DNA of 64,000 nt from NCBI RefSeq assembly GCF_047495875.1, contig NC_092470.1, positions 15,723,001-15,787,000 on the forward strand, read 5' to 3'. This stretch comes from Pithys albifrons albifrons (Eukaryota > Chordata > Aves > Passeriformes > Thamnophilidae). This document shows, piece after piece, positions 48,901 through 59,200 of this stretch; positions within the stretch are counted from its first letter, which is position 1; each line of letters starts with the position of its first letter. A model generated the notes under the pieces. That model searched no databases, was not told where the DNA came from, and saw nothing but the letters and a program-made list of their open reading frames with translations. A program made the translations under genes and the position numbers.

Positions 48901-51900
48901 ATCCTCCTCTGCGCCTCCTCCTTAGAGCGCGCCCGCCTCCCCGGCCATGCTGCGGGAAGGGGCGGGAGCGGCCGCGGCCATGGGAGCGAAGGAGGGAGGG
49001 AGCGGGGAGAAAAAGCCAGGGAGACGCAGGCACAGGGGCATTATTGCTGTGGATGGAGCCACCAAACTCTTCCGAGCCCTGTAGGAAAGGGGGGGCGGTG
49101 GTCTCACGCAGGATGGGCTGCGGGAAGGGCTCTTGATGTCGCCTTGTCTCCCCCACTGTTCACGCATCGCAGCTCGGTGGCAATTTGGGTGAGGGGCTTC
49201 CTCCCATCACATCGGGTCTCAACACCCACTGTGCCCTCTCTGCCCTTATCCCGTGGGCCTAAAAGAGCGCTTTGGATTGCCCCAAAATTAAGCAATTTGG
49301 GGCAAAGGGGCTCTAATACATCAGCAGGGGGAAACTGAGGCAGGGAGTCTCCAGAGAGCTGGTGTGGGGCAGGGATTGGTTGTGAGAGCAATGCTGAGGA
49401 CCCCGACCTGCTGGGGCACCGACTCCCCCCAGCACAAGTTGCTCCTCCATGTCTTCCCAGCCCTAGCAGAGTGGTAGGTGTGTTTCACAACTGTTCCAGG
49501 TCATTCACCTGCGCTGGCACTGGCAGCGGTGAAGTAAGGCCAGGTGACTCAGAAACAGCAAATCTCACAGATCCTTATCATTAATTAGACTGGCACTCCT
49601 TAGATAGCGGAATAACTGTCAGGTACCCCAAATCCAGCTACCAATCTGCCACGGAGTGATGGAGAGGACTAATGTACCTACACTACACTCTCTCAGGACC
49701 TCCACCACAGCCTCACCTGCACCACCAGCCCATGTATGGACCTGGTGGTTCAGCGTTCGCTGGGGAAAAATCTCACCAGCTGTGTTGTAGGGTTGCTCTG
49801 GGGGTCTCGCTCTGCAAGCCCTGCTTAGAGACCCCCTGGGCTGCCCCCAGGCAGGCAGCAGCCCTGAGAACCTTCCCTATTCACAGACCATGGAAACAGA
49901 GCAGCATCTGGGAGCACACAGGCATTTGCCTGCTGGACTTCAAGATCCTCCTGCTCTTTTTCACCTCCTGCAATGCCACAGTGTGCAGAGGTGGGCAGAT
50001 TGGATCTTCATACCTACCATCCCAGGGTGCTGCTCCACCCACGAGAGGGCTGGGCCAGGAGCAAGGCATCCACTTAACTTGGCTCTCTTAAAAATTTCCC
50101 TTGAAGGATGTTTAAGCCACACTGAACTAAGGCAACTTTGTTCACTAAGGCACCCTCTGAAGGAGGGTGCCCACGGGTGTAGGCTTTAATAACTTCCCTG
50201 TTTTGGATCATTAGCCCTCCTTTGATCAAGTGCCCCTTTGCCACTCCAATGTTTCATCTGCTTTCTCCTGGGCTTTTTACACAATTAATAAAAGGAGGGT
50301 ACTTGTTTTACACAACTCTTCTCCCAGCTGTGTAAGACCATAGGTCTTCCCTCCTGCAGCTTGGTATAGGCTATAGGTTTGAGTTGCTCCTTGACTTTTC
50401 ATGTATTTGTCCTTGGAAACCTCTTTCTCTTCCTTCCTTAAGGATGCTTTTTGGAGTGATAGTAGCTTAAAGTCACCAACAAGAGTTTGCAATCTCCTCC
50501 CTGTCTCAGATTGAATTTGTAATGCAGCTACAACAAATATCTCACAGAAAGAGGAAGAGGAGACAGGAATAAATATCCAATAAGCAAAGATACCTATTAA
50601 CATCTATTTCTCTGTGAGGGGTGTGATCCCCCTGCCTCCAAATAACGGAGGAGCTTCTCTGGGGCTTTATCCAGGCTGCAACAGGAATTAAAACACTGAA
50701 GCTTTTCCATGTGGCACCCAGACGGGATCCAAAAATCCTGTGGCCTTGCCTGCCTGACTGAGATCTGTCTTGGTCCTGCTGGTCCTAGAGCTGCACTCAG
50801 ACAGTGTCCACTAAAGTCAGAAGGAGCTTTGTGTGCAAGGAGCTGCCAGAGCGGGCAGAGTTGGGCAGGAGATGAAAGCTGGCAGGCCGGATCCAGACCT
50901 GTAGCAGAGGCAGTGTGGGAGGAACGCCGACTCGAAGCACCTCTTTGTGGGGGATGTCAAACAGGGGCAAATATGTCCAAACCCTGCCAGCTGCTCCTAC
51001 CACCCAAGAAGAAATGCCTGCTGATGGGATGTGTAGGCAGCTGGAGCTGGAAGGGGCCTGGGAGGCTGAAAGGAAGCTGGGGGGAGGAGGGAGAGGGTCT
51101 GTGAGCTGGGAAGAGTTCACAGGGAAAAGTGGGAAGATCCAGGGGATGGAGTTTCAGACTCCAAATCCCTCTTGCTCTCACCCTCTCTTCTTACAACATG
51201 ACTTTTGCTTTTATTTCAAAATGAAAAACATCACTTCTGCTGTTATCCTGACTGATGACATCTAACATGATCTATTTATTTTTAAGTAAAAAAAAAATCT
51301 GAATTATGAACTTTTAAAACCCAGCTGTTAAATAGCTGCTGCGAGGCTGTTCTGACGGTTTGACCTAAAGCACCACTTTGTATTGCCGTTTTGGGGCAAG
51401 CTGACACATTGCAATGATAGCCTGGAATCCAGTTTGAAGCCTTATATTTAAAATAAGACCCTTGATGGAAATTCTGCCTTTGGTGTAGGGAAAACTGCGC
51501 TGCCATAAAGCAACGGTTGGATGCCCCTGGCTCCAGTTTGTTAAAATTTCTCCTTGATTTTACTCCGTTGCATCATGCATTGCAAATGGGATTGCTGTTC
51601 TTGGCACCGATCAAAGCAGCGGATTTTACTGGAGAAAACAACAGATGTGTCCAAACCATAACTTCAGGGAGGAAAAGGCCCCAAATAAGGTGTGTTTCTG
51701 AAATTCTGCTCCCCCTTCTATGTTTTTCAAATAACCTTCACCTTTCTGATTAGCTCAGTCAAAGACCTGGACTTTAAATCGCCTACTGAGTCACAGGCTG
51801 TCTGAAATTCGGATCTCTGCCTTGCTGAATGGAAACATGGAGCAACTGCATTTTCCCCAGCTTCTTCCCCTTTTAAAGTCCATCCAGGACTCCCTGTAGG

Positions 51901-54900
51901 CAGCACTGAGCCTGATGCTCTTTGCAAACAGTGTGTGGGAAACCACCCACCACTAAAATGCAACCATGGCACAGCTCCACCGTGCAGCGGCTCAGCTCCA
52001 GGGCACAGGCACCTCTGTGGTCATCTGCACATTGATCCCGTTTGGTGTCATTGCAGAGGGGTGACATGCAAATCACAGCCTTCTCCAAGGTATTTGCAGG
52101 ATGAGCTGGAAGATTCCCAGTTCCCATGGGACACTCAGCCAGGATCACTAGCCTGAACATTACTTTCCTCAGCCCTGCGTCACACTGTGGGTGGCTGTGG
52201 GATTTAGTGGGGCTGATTTGAACCCAAAGGTTTGCAGATGAGAGCTCTTCTTTACAACCTTCCTAATGGAATTATGCACTACCTGTAATTATATGGCTAA
52301 AATAGTAAACATGGGTATTTCTGAGGCCTGCAAATAGTAGTTAGAGGAGTGGATGTCAGGGCTCCTGGTCTGCCCCTGACTCTCCCATGAACCTTCTGCA
52401 TGGCCACTTTTCACACCACTATCTCCACACATGTGCCTTTGTCTGCTCGGCCTCAGGACAAGGTGTTCAGCTCATGGCTTGTGTGGGATATGCCATGATC
52501 ACCCCGCAGGAAGCTAATCCTGAAATGTTCTGCAGTGATATGTGTGGTTTTGGGGTGAGCAGCAAAAAGCAAACTGCTACTTAAAGGAAGAGAAAAGGAG
52601 TGGAAATCCTCAAGTTTTTGTCTGGAAAGGTTTGACAACTGATCCTAAAATGTTTGTGGAGGTAAACCCAAACAGTTGTGTTCTGAACAGTGCCCTTACT
52701 AAATAAAAACACCTCTGAACAAAAACCAAAAAAACCCTTAACATCTGCAATAACAGCCACCTCTGATGTCTGCAATACTGGAAAATGCTGCAGTTAATTT
52801 TAAAGACCTTCCTCTTACTCATCATCCCATTTTTTTATCATTTTACAGTTTCCATGGCTGAACAAGCAAATGCTCTCCCTGAGCTGTGCACCTCAAAGCT
52901 GCTGGATACACATCTAAACCCCCTTTCCTACCAACCAGTTGCCTTGCAGGTAGAGCTTCTGACAGGTAAAGTGTCCCCTCAAGGTCTCCTTAGTGCCCTG
53001 CACTGAATGTTGGCAGTAGCTGAAAGGGGAAGGCAGAAGTGATGGCACAGAGCTGGTCTTTGAAGACTGACCAACTCCTTGCATAGCAAAGTGCAGAGAG
53101 GAGTTTGCTGGTTTAGAAAAATCTCTGTCCCCACAGCTGCCCCTGTGAACATCAGACTCACCAACCTGGCTGTGTAAAGAGAGGCCAGTGTGTTGAGGGT
53201 GGAATAAAATACAGCCTTGTATGGCCAATAAATAAAAGAATGACTTGTTGACCTGTGTCTTTGCCTCTGCAGATTTGGGGATTATCAGCAGCCCCCACTG
53301 AAGTCATGGTGGGTAACCCTCTCTGCTCAAAATGCCTGCTTCAAGCTCACAGCCATAAAAATAATCTCTAAATGCTGAAAACCAGCCATGCTGGACGAGG
53401 GGAAGGGATGATGGGCTGGTGGAAAACTTCCAATCTCACCCGTGACAGAAAGCAAAACAAGCAGTGATATTTTCAGAGTTCATCACATCAACTTTTTTTT
53501 TGACTGGTGACATTCGCTCATGTCTCTCCCCTTCCCTTGCTTGCAAAGCCCTGTGGGGTGAGGCCTGACTCCTACACGTGTAACCACGTAACCAACCATC
53601 CCTTATTCAGCAGCGTTTGGAGGGCTGGCTGGAATTCACCATCTGTATATTTAGTTGTCTGGAGGGAGCAAGTCTTCCTCTCCCAGTCTCCTCTTTGAGG
53701 TAAATATCAAGCAATATCTCTTTAGTGTATCTTCTTCACATCTGGGCTCCTCTCTAAAACAAAATAGGAGGTGGGCTGGGAGCTTCCTGAGAGCAAGTTC
53801 AAATGGCCAAGTGTTAGCTCAGCAGAAAAGAGGAATAAATCTGAACTGTCAAAAAATGATCAGAAGCACAGAATCACAGAATGGTTTGGGTTGGAAGGGA
53901 TTTTCTCTAGTTTCAACCTCCCTGTCATGGGCAGGGACACCAGAAGAGTTGTAGACAACTGAGTGTTTATCAGCAGAGACCGAAGCCAGTCTGTGGAATG
54001 GTACAGTCTTTCTGCACTGCTTTTAAAAGCTCCTGATAAATTGAGAAAGTGCAAACATAGCTCTCTAATTCCCCTCCTTTGACTGAGAGGTCAGCTAAGG
54101 ACATCTCCTCAATCTCATTTAAGGGCGGGAGATGGCATCAAGTGTTTGCAAATTTACGTAGGTAGTCCTTTGAGCAAGGGGTGTTCGAAGGGTCCCATGG
54201 AAAAAGCTCTGTGAAACCCAACCAGCTTTCCCAAGTCCCCTTCTGTCAATTCCTGACAGTAGCAGCCAGAAACACAACCCAACACAGAAAGCTTTTCCTG
54301 AGCTCTTGGTCATGAAACACTAAGTGCCAGTGTCCCAGCTAATTTAAAACTTTGTCCTGAATATCTGAGAGCCATTCCTTAGTATGGGCTGAGGGAAAAA
54401 AACCAAACAACTTTTCAAACAGCTCTGTAGTATTGTAACAAAAGAAACTGGGAAGTTTTGTGGAGGGGGAGCATCTTGGATGTGGCATTGGGAGTCCTCC
54501 CAGGTGTGCCTGGCTCAGGTCTTGAGCTGGGACTGGGCTGGGACTGGAGTTGGGTTGGGACTAAGGCTGGGACTGGGGCTGAGGCTGCGGCTGGATTTGG
54601 GACTAAGGCAGGGCTGGAGCTGAGCTGGGACTGGGGCTGAGGCTGGGGCTGGATTTGGGACCAAGGCAGGGCTGGAGCTGAGCTGGGACTGGGATGAACT
54701 GGGCTGGGCTGGGACTGGGCTGGGCCGGGGTTGTGGCCCCGCTGGGTGGTGCTGTTATCCCTGCGCCGCCTGCGAAAGTATCCAGTTTATAAAATAAATG
54801 CAATCCAACGCCGCCTTAAACCACATGACATAACAGCAGCTTGCGAGCTCCCATTAAAATCTCAATTTGGGGAAATTGATTCTACCTTTGAGCAATTGCG

Positions 54901-55775
54901 ATGCAATTACTCCAACAGGCAGCAATCAAGAATCACATCAAAACAACACCAAACTTTGATCTCCTGCCTCGCAACCACCACCACAACAAAATGCACCTGT
55001 CTTGCAAACGCAGCCCGTTTTCCTTAAATATATATAATTTTTAGGAAGGGCAATGTGCAAGTCCCTGAGTGGAAATGAGCCTGGACAGGGTCTACGCTGG
55101 CTGGTGCCGATGAACTGTCCTGGCTGGGGGCTGTATTCTGTCCCCCGTCTTCTGGATGAGGTGTAGAGCAATTTACGGGCTCAGGGTATCAGGAACAAAC
55201 TCTCTCCCCCTGCCCAGCCACTCTCCAGCTGCCCTTCCTCTCCCTGCGCACAGAAGTGCCCATCCCTGCCATGTCCCACATCTGTCCAGCTGTCACCCTC
55301 CCCACCTTCCTTCTCTCGGAGCTAGCAGACCCCCCCCGCGCTGTGCAACCAGAAGAGTTCAAGGAAAGCTTTGTGCCCCTGCTCCGGTCTCGATAATTGC
55401 GATTAGCCCCGGGATAAGCTACCCAAGGGAAAGGAGGAGATACTGGGAAGGATGTTTTCAGTTCTCATCAGTGGTCTGCAAGGAATTACTCGATTGACTT
55501 AGCGCAGCAGGGAGCAGCTTTAGTGGCAACCATCAGAAGGGAGGATAAATGAATAACCGCATGCACGCCAGCTAGCGCCGAGCCGGGCAGGGAGCGCTGG
55601 GCAGGGAAAATGGGAAGACTCGAGGTTCCTCATAAAAACCGACCGGGGAAGGGGGAGGCAGGAGGGGACCGAGAGCCTCAACAGGTCCGGGGGAGGAAGG
55701 GTCATGCAGGGAGCCGGGGACATGCGGCTGGGGAGGGCCCCCAGCCCCCCGCCCCGCTTACCTTGGCGGCCGCAT
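33255..55775 (-). CDS. RGMA: RGMA, repulsive guidance molecule A (4 coding exons)
   Basis: GPI-anchored cell-surface protein: neogenin ligand for axon repulsion, and BMP co-receptor. Minus-strand exons in order: 55775-55762, 48618-48503, 36729-36218 and 33962-33255. They total 1350 nt, 449 residues plus stop; human RGMA has 450. Features: MRPPR start, hydrophobic signal segment about 26-41, Cys-rich N-terminal domain, RGD at 94-96, N-glycosylation sequons at N114 and N158, the GDPH autocleavage site at 166-169 in the partial von Willebrand type D domain, and a hydrophobic C-terminal tail from about 429 fitting GPI attachment. All introns are GT-AG and phases agree. In-frame Met17 and Met19 could also start translation; Met19 (MGRGAG) has the better Kozak context, from memory the start used for chicken RGMA. 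It lies tail-to-tail with CHD2, as in human 15q26. Confidence 0.95.
33963..36217 (-). other. RGMA: RGMA intron 3
   Basis: A 2.3 kb GT-AG intron in phase 0. It contains a diverged CR1 fragment at about 34575-34660. No other gene or element was recognised. Confidence 0.85.
34575..34660 (+). repeat. CR1 LINE fragment (RGMA intron 3)
   Basis: Has GTGGTCTTGGAAGTGCTGGG and then TTGGACTCAATGATCCTAGA, diverged forms of the CR1 3' region in plus orientation. Confidence 0.75.
36218..36729 (-). CDS. RGMA: RGMA third coding exon (N-terminal domain, RGD, GDPH)
   Basis: 512 nt, residues 44-214. Acceptor CTCTCCCACAG, donor GTGAGC. Encodes [18 protein letters not shown], the RGD in CRRT-rich context [33 protein letters not shown], and [20 protein letters not shown]. 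It is CpG-rich, as in other vertebrate RGMA genes. The cleavage bond is Asp167-Pro168. Confidence 0.96.
41318..41489 (+). repeat. CR1 LINE 3'-end fragment (RGMA intron 2)
   Basis: Plus-oriented CR1 with GTGGTGAAACACTGGCACAG, GGTTGCCCAGAGAGGTTGTG and the terminal CCATTCTGTGATTCTAT. The left edge is approximate. Confidence 0.92.
41770..41784 (-). promoter_or_regulatory. Candidate SOX-OCT composite site in RGMA intron 2
   Basis: The minus strand reads CTTTGTTATGCAAAC, matching the SOX2-POU composite consensus CWTTGTYATGCAAAT at 14 of 15 positions. With even base composition, about 0.02 such matches are expected in both strands of this window. SOX and POU class III factors co-occupy such sites in neural progenitors; RGMA is neurally expressed. 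Function is inferred. Confidence 0.5.
45209..45232 (+). repeat. (CAAAT)n microsatellite
   Basis: Nearly five copies of CAAAT in a row within RGMA intron 2. Confidence 0.9.
47690..48190. promoter_or_regulatory. CpG island inside RGMA intron 2
   Basis: GC-rich and dense in CG pairs (GCGGCGGGTGCGAGCGGCCG, GAGCGCCGCGGCCGCGC). It lies 0.3-0.8 kb downstream of RGMA coding exon 2. It may be an alternative or antisense promoter. The plus strand has a consensus splice donor CAG|GTGAGT at 47953-47961. Long open frames cross it on both strands but look like GC-rich chance. Confidence 0.6.
48503..48618 (-). CDS. RGMA: RGMA second coding exon (signal peptide)
   Basis: 116 nt. Acceptor CTCTTCTTCCAG with a strong pyrimidine tract; donor CAG|GTAAGG. 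Encodes the end of Arg5, then [19 protein letters not shown] and a hydrophobic segment ending CIFPS, with the first base of Val44. Two ATGs at 48584-48582 and 48578-48576 are in frame; the second has G at -3 and +4. Confidence 0.94.
53866..53943 (-). repeat. CR1 LINE 3'-end fragment (RGMA intron 1)
   Basis: Contains CACAGAATCACAGAATGGTT followed by TGGGTTGGAAGGGATTTTCT, reverse-oriented CR1 3' end. Confidence 0.9.
54505..54732 (+). repeat. G-rich minisatellite with a 58-bp higher-order unit
   Basis: Built from GGGACTGGGCT and GGGGCTGAGGCTG-type units. Two adjacent copies of a 58-bp unit begin near 54575 and 54633. The end (54701-54730) has six runs of at least three G with 2-3-base loops, a classic quadruplex pattern on the plus strand. 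Confidence 0.85.
55762..55775 (-). CDS. RGMA: RGMA first coding exon, 14 nt of coding sequence (MRPPR)
   Basis: The minus strand reads ATGCGGCCGCCAAG and then donor GTAAGC. Joined to the exon at 48618, it gives MRPPRERIVV, closely matching from memory the MQPPRERLVV start of human RGMA isoform 1. Phase 2 fits the next exon exactly, and it sits in a CpG island. The 5' UTR part of this exon extends to the right by an unknown length. Confidence 0.8.
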
Positions 55776-56025
55776 CAGCCTCTCCAGCCCCGCGGGGGTC
55801 GGTGCAGGCAGCGGCGTTTTTTTTTTTTTAGTTTAGTTTAGTTTTGATTTTTCCAGGACGGGTCAATAAAACAAAAATAAAAACCTAAATAAAATAAACC
55901 CCAAACGAAATAAAATAATAAAAGCCGCCGAGGGTCGAAGTGGGGGTGGCGGGGGTGCGGAGGCCGAGCGGCGCGGGCACCCCCCCGCCCTGCGGGCAGC
56001 CCCGGCGGGGTGCAGGCGGCCTCGC

Positions 56026-56049
56026 TCAGCGGGACGCGGGGAGCCGCAT
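56026..56049 (-). other. Candidate short upstream ORF in the RGMA leader
   Basis: ATG at 56049-56047 followed by six codons and TGA (MRLPASR). It would lie in the 5' UTR only if transcription starts further right. Confidence 0.3.
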
Positions 56050-56261
56050 CGCCCTCCCAGAGCATGTGAGAGGCAGCGGAGGAGATAGAGCCAGATAGGG
56101 AGGTCCCCTCCCTCCTCCCTCCTTCCCTTCTCCCTCCTCCCTTCTTCTCTCAGCACACGCTGAGCAGCGTCGCTCGCAAGAAGCGGCGGAGGAAGGGCAG
56201 GCGCAGCCCCAGCCCCGCAGAGGGTGCTGGGGGTGTCCCCCCTTCACACCCTCTCCGACCT

Positions 56262-59200
56262 CCAGCACCCCCGCCCTGTGCAGGCAGCCAGGGCTGGGGA
56301 AGCTGGAGAGGGGCTTGCAAGCGTTCACCGCTATCCTGAGGGATGGGGATGCTCCACCTGCAGCGGGAATGAAGGGAAAGGGAGATTTGGATGGACACCG
56401 TCTCTCCAGCCAGTGGGGCATGTATAGGTGCAGAGAGCATCTTTATGGTGACTTTATGGGGTTGTGTCCAGGATTGGTACTGGGGGCAAGAAGGACTGTG
56501 TTTACGAGGTGGGGAAGGGACGGCACCCCACACCCCAGCTGCCCCAGTACTCAGCATTGCCTAGAGTTGGGCAGTGTGGCAGGTCCCCCCGCAGCCTCCC
56601 ACCATCCCTATGGCGAGCACCCATCTTCCAGAGGGGCGCAGGAGTTCTGATTTTGGCATGCGTGCGTACCAGCGTGCCTGCCGTGATGGGAAAGCTTGGA
56701 GTGCAAGGCTCGCCAGCCAGTGTCAGACACACAATTAATTACTGCAGCCCCAGAGCCACAAACACTAAATATGCTGTCGCCGTAGTGCGTGGATAATAGC
56801 AGCCTTTTGCAAAGTGTTTCTCCCCTTCCTTTTTTTTTTCCCCCCTCAGTGCAAGAAACAGAGATTGCAGAGAGTACACAGCAGCTTGCTGCTGTTTAAG
56901 TCAGCAGTGAAGACAAAATATGCCTGCGCAGCTCAGGCTTAAGGAGGGATTTGTGTGTGTGTTAGGTACAAATTAGAAAATGGATGTGATTTAATCACAA
57001 CAAATCTAAACAGTCCTGCTACAGAAACCTTGCGATCAAAGAGGACTTTGTCTTAAATGTGAACACAACGGGTGTATAGTCCTGACAAAGGAACATGTTT
57101 GGGGATAAGTTGCTAAAGCAAGAACAGAGAGAAGACTGGGGAAAGGCTGATGTATACCAGATAAGTTATCAGCTGTAGAAGGAATGGCTTCCTTCTGTAA
57201 TAATTATTTGCAAATCATTCCACAGATCTGGATACTGTGGTATCTGGACACTATAGCAGAGACAGAGCTGCTTCTGTCAGGCTTGGGATGCTGTACAGAC
57301 AGGAAATCAGGCACAAACCCTGCCTGGGAGAAGGTAAACTACTTGTTCAGAGGAGCCCAAGTGAATGCAGCAGACAAAGAGGAGGGGGGAGAAGTGATGG
57401 CAAGCCCAGGCCTTCCTGCAGGTGTGCACAGTGGGTCGGGCATGAGTCCCAGGCTGTAAAATACTGTACACTGGAGTGTTACTAATCCAAGCACTTGGGG
57501 ACTGTGCCCCCGCCGTTTGAGGGGACATTGCCACCGCAACCACAGCAGCTTGGGTTATGCTGTGGAAGTGCTTCCCTAAGAAGACAAAGCACAAGACAGA
57601 AGAATGCTAATGCACAGGGCGCTGAGGTGCCTTGGTAACAGCAGCAGAGCATCATGGTGGCGGCAAACTGGTGCTGAGCCTGGCTCTTCTTGGGAACGAT
57701 GAGCCCTGGAGCAGGGAGGCTCCAGCAAGGCACAGCTGCCTTTGTGGGAATTCTCAGAAGTCTCTGGCCACTTCCCACACCTCTTATCAGCAAGCCGTTA
57801 ATCTTCGGCACCACCACAGGAGTTGGCACCTCCAGTTCCAGGTGCAAGGTGCATGTTTTTGGCCTTGCCATTTCCTCCATAAACACCTGGCGAGGTGTAG
57901 AGCCGAGGCGTGGGTGTAACAGCAGCCTCCATGGATACCCTTCTGTGTGAGCTTTGCCCCTGGGGTGAGAGCAACACCCATCTAACCAGGCATTAGTGTA
58001 GATTACTGTGGATTATGGGAGAAGAGAAGGACTCAATGGAGGATGGACTATTGTCCTTTTAGATGGACTCCAAGAGTACTGACGTAAATTTGCTCCTAGT
58101 GTGTAAAGTACCTGTAAAGTCAGGTGAAAATTAAATTCAGAATATTCTGATTTCCATTTTCTTTGCTTGTCTGTACCAATTTGGTGCCTGTGACTGGTTT
58201 CACCTACTTGTACTGTAGGTGAATTTGTCCCTCTGCCTGCACAGGGACCTGCTTGGCCACAAAACAGACACAGCAAATTGTGCCAGTAGAGTTTGTCCTT
58301 TCAGAAATGATGAAGGCAACACAAGTAAGTAGGCAGTTAAAGGAGGAATTTGGTCATGGGAGAAGAGGAATGGTAGGGGAAGATCGATTATCAGGAAGCA
58401 GGTGGCTGTCCTGAGAAGCTGGAGGGCTTAGGTGACCTGGGGAATGTTGATGGGTTAGGTCATGTCATAGAATCATAGAATGATTTGGGTTGGAAGGGAC
58501 CTTTAAGATGAGGTAGTTCGAGGCCCTCTGCAATGGGTTATGTGGCAGAGATCGCTCCACAGCTCACTCGCACTGGTAGAAATCATCTTCAAGTGTCTGT
58601 GGGCATCACCAGGCTGAGATGCCAGGGCAGTGGAGAGTGTAAGACAGATGAGTTTTTCATCTGCCATTTTCATCTGTGTATAAGGGTTGCCTAGGCTTAT
58701 TATTTTGAAGGCATATTCCATGCTGCAGCTATCTTCCTTGACCTCTAAAAGATTTGGCTGATCCTGATCTCAAGATGAAAGATTGCAACCTCACGGGCTG
58801 TGAACACCCATCTGTGAGATTAGGCTCTGAATTATTAATACAATCAATGACTACCTCTTTTCATCCTGGAAGAGGCACAAAGGAAAGCTACAGGGGCCCT
58901 GAAAGGGAGGGAGGATTCTTGAGCAAGGGGGGAGAAGTCACCAGTGGAAACTGGTTTTCTTTGGGTGGAAACGCCTCCTGTGTCTTTTATTTTGGAGGCA
59001 GGAACAATGGCACCATTCAGGAGGTGACAACCCAGCTGTGTTGGTAGTGCTGATGGTGGCACTGGGAAACCTCCCATGGGGACTGTGTGAGAGTGTGTCC
59101 AGTCCCTTTCCTCTATATCGGTGCATCATGGGCTACACCAAAACAGGGTCCTTAAGAGCCTGAACTGCAGAGCTAAAGCACGTGGAGCCATTGAGGAGAG

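Larger units (their letters stand above)
48619..55761 (-). other. RGMA: RGMA intron 1
   Basis: A 7.1 kb intron separating the 14-nt first coding exon from the signal-peptide exon. It holds a GC-rich shoulder (48740-49000), a CR1 (53866-53943), a G-rich minisatellite (54505-54732) and possible regulatory stretches near 49490-49660 and 54770-55030. No coding exon was recognised. Confidence 0.75.
55560..56260 (-). promoter_or_regulatory. RGMA: CpG-island promoter region of RGMA
   Basis: GC-rich, CG-dense stretch (for example GAGCGGCGCGGGCACCCC near 55965) that contains the RGMA start-codon exon. An AT-rich block (about 55812-55928) interrupts it just upstream of the ATG. The transcription start is not determinable by eye; no clear TATA box was identified. 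Confidence 0.7.

Noticed and set aside
48514..49338. A 274-codon plus-strand open frame across RGMA exon 2, the longest in the window
   Set aside because: Low-complexity, GC-rich region antisense to a coding exon; no recognisable domain, and no splicing or homology evidence.
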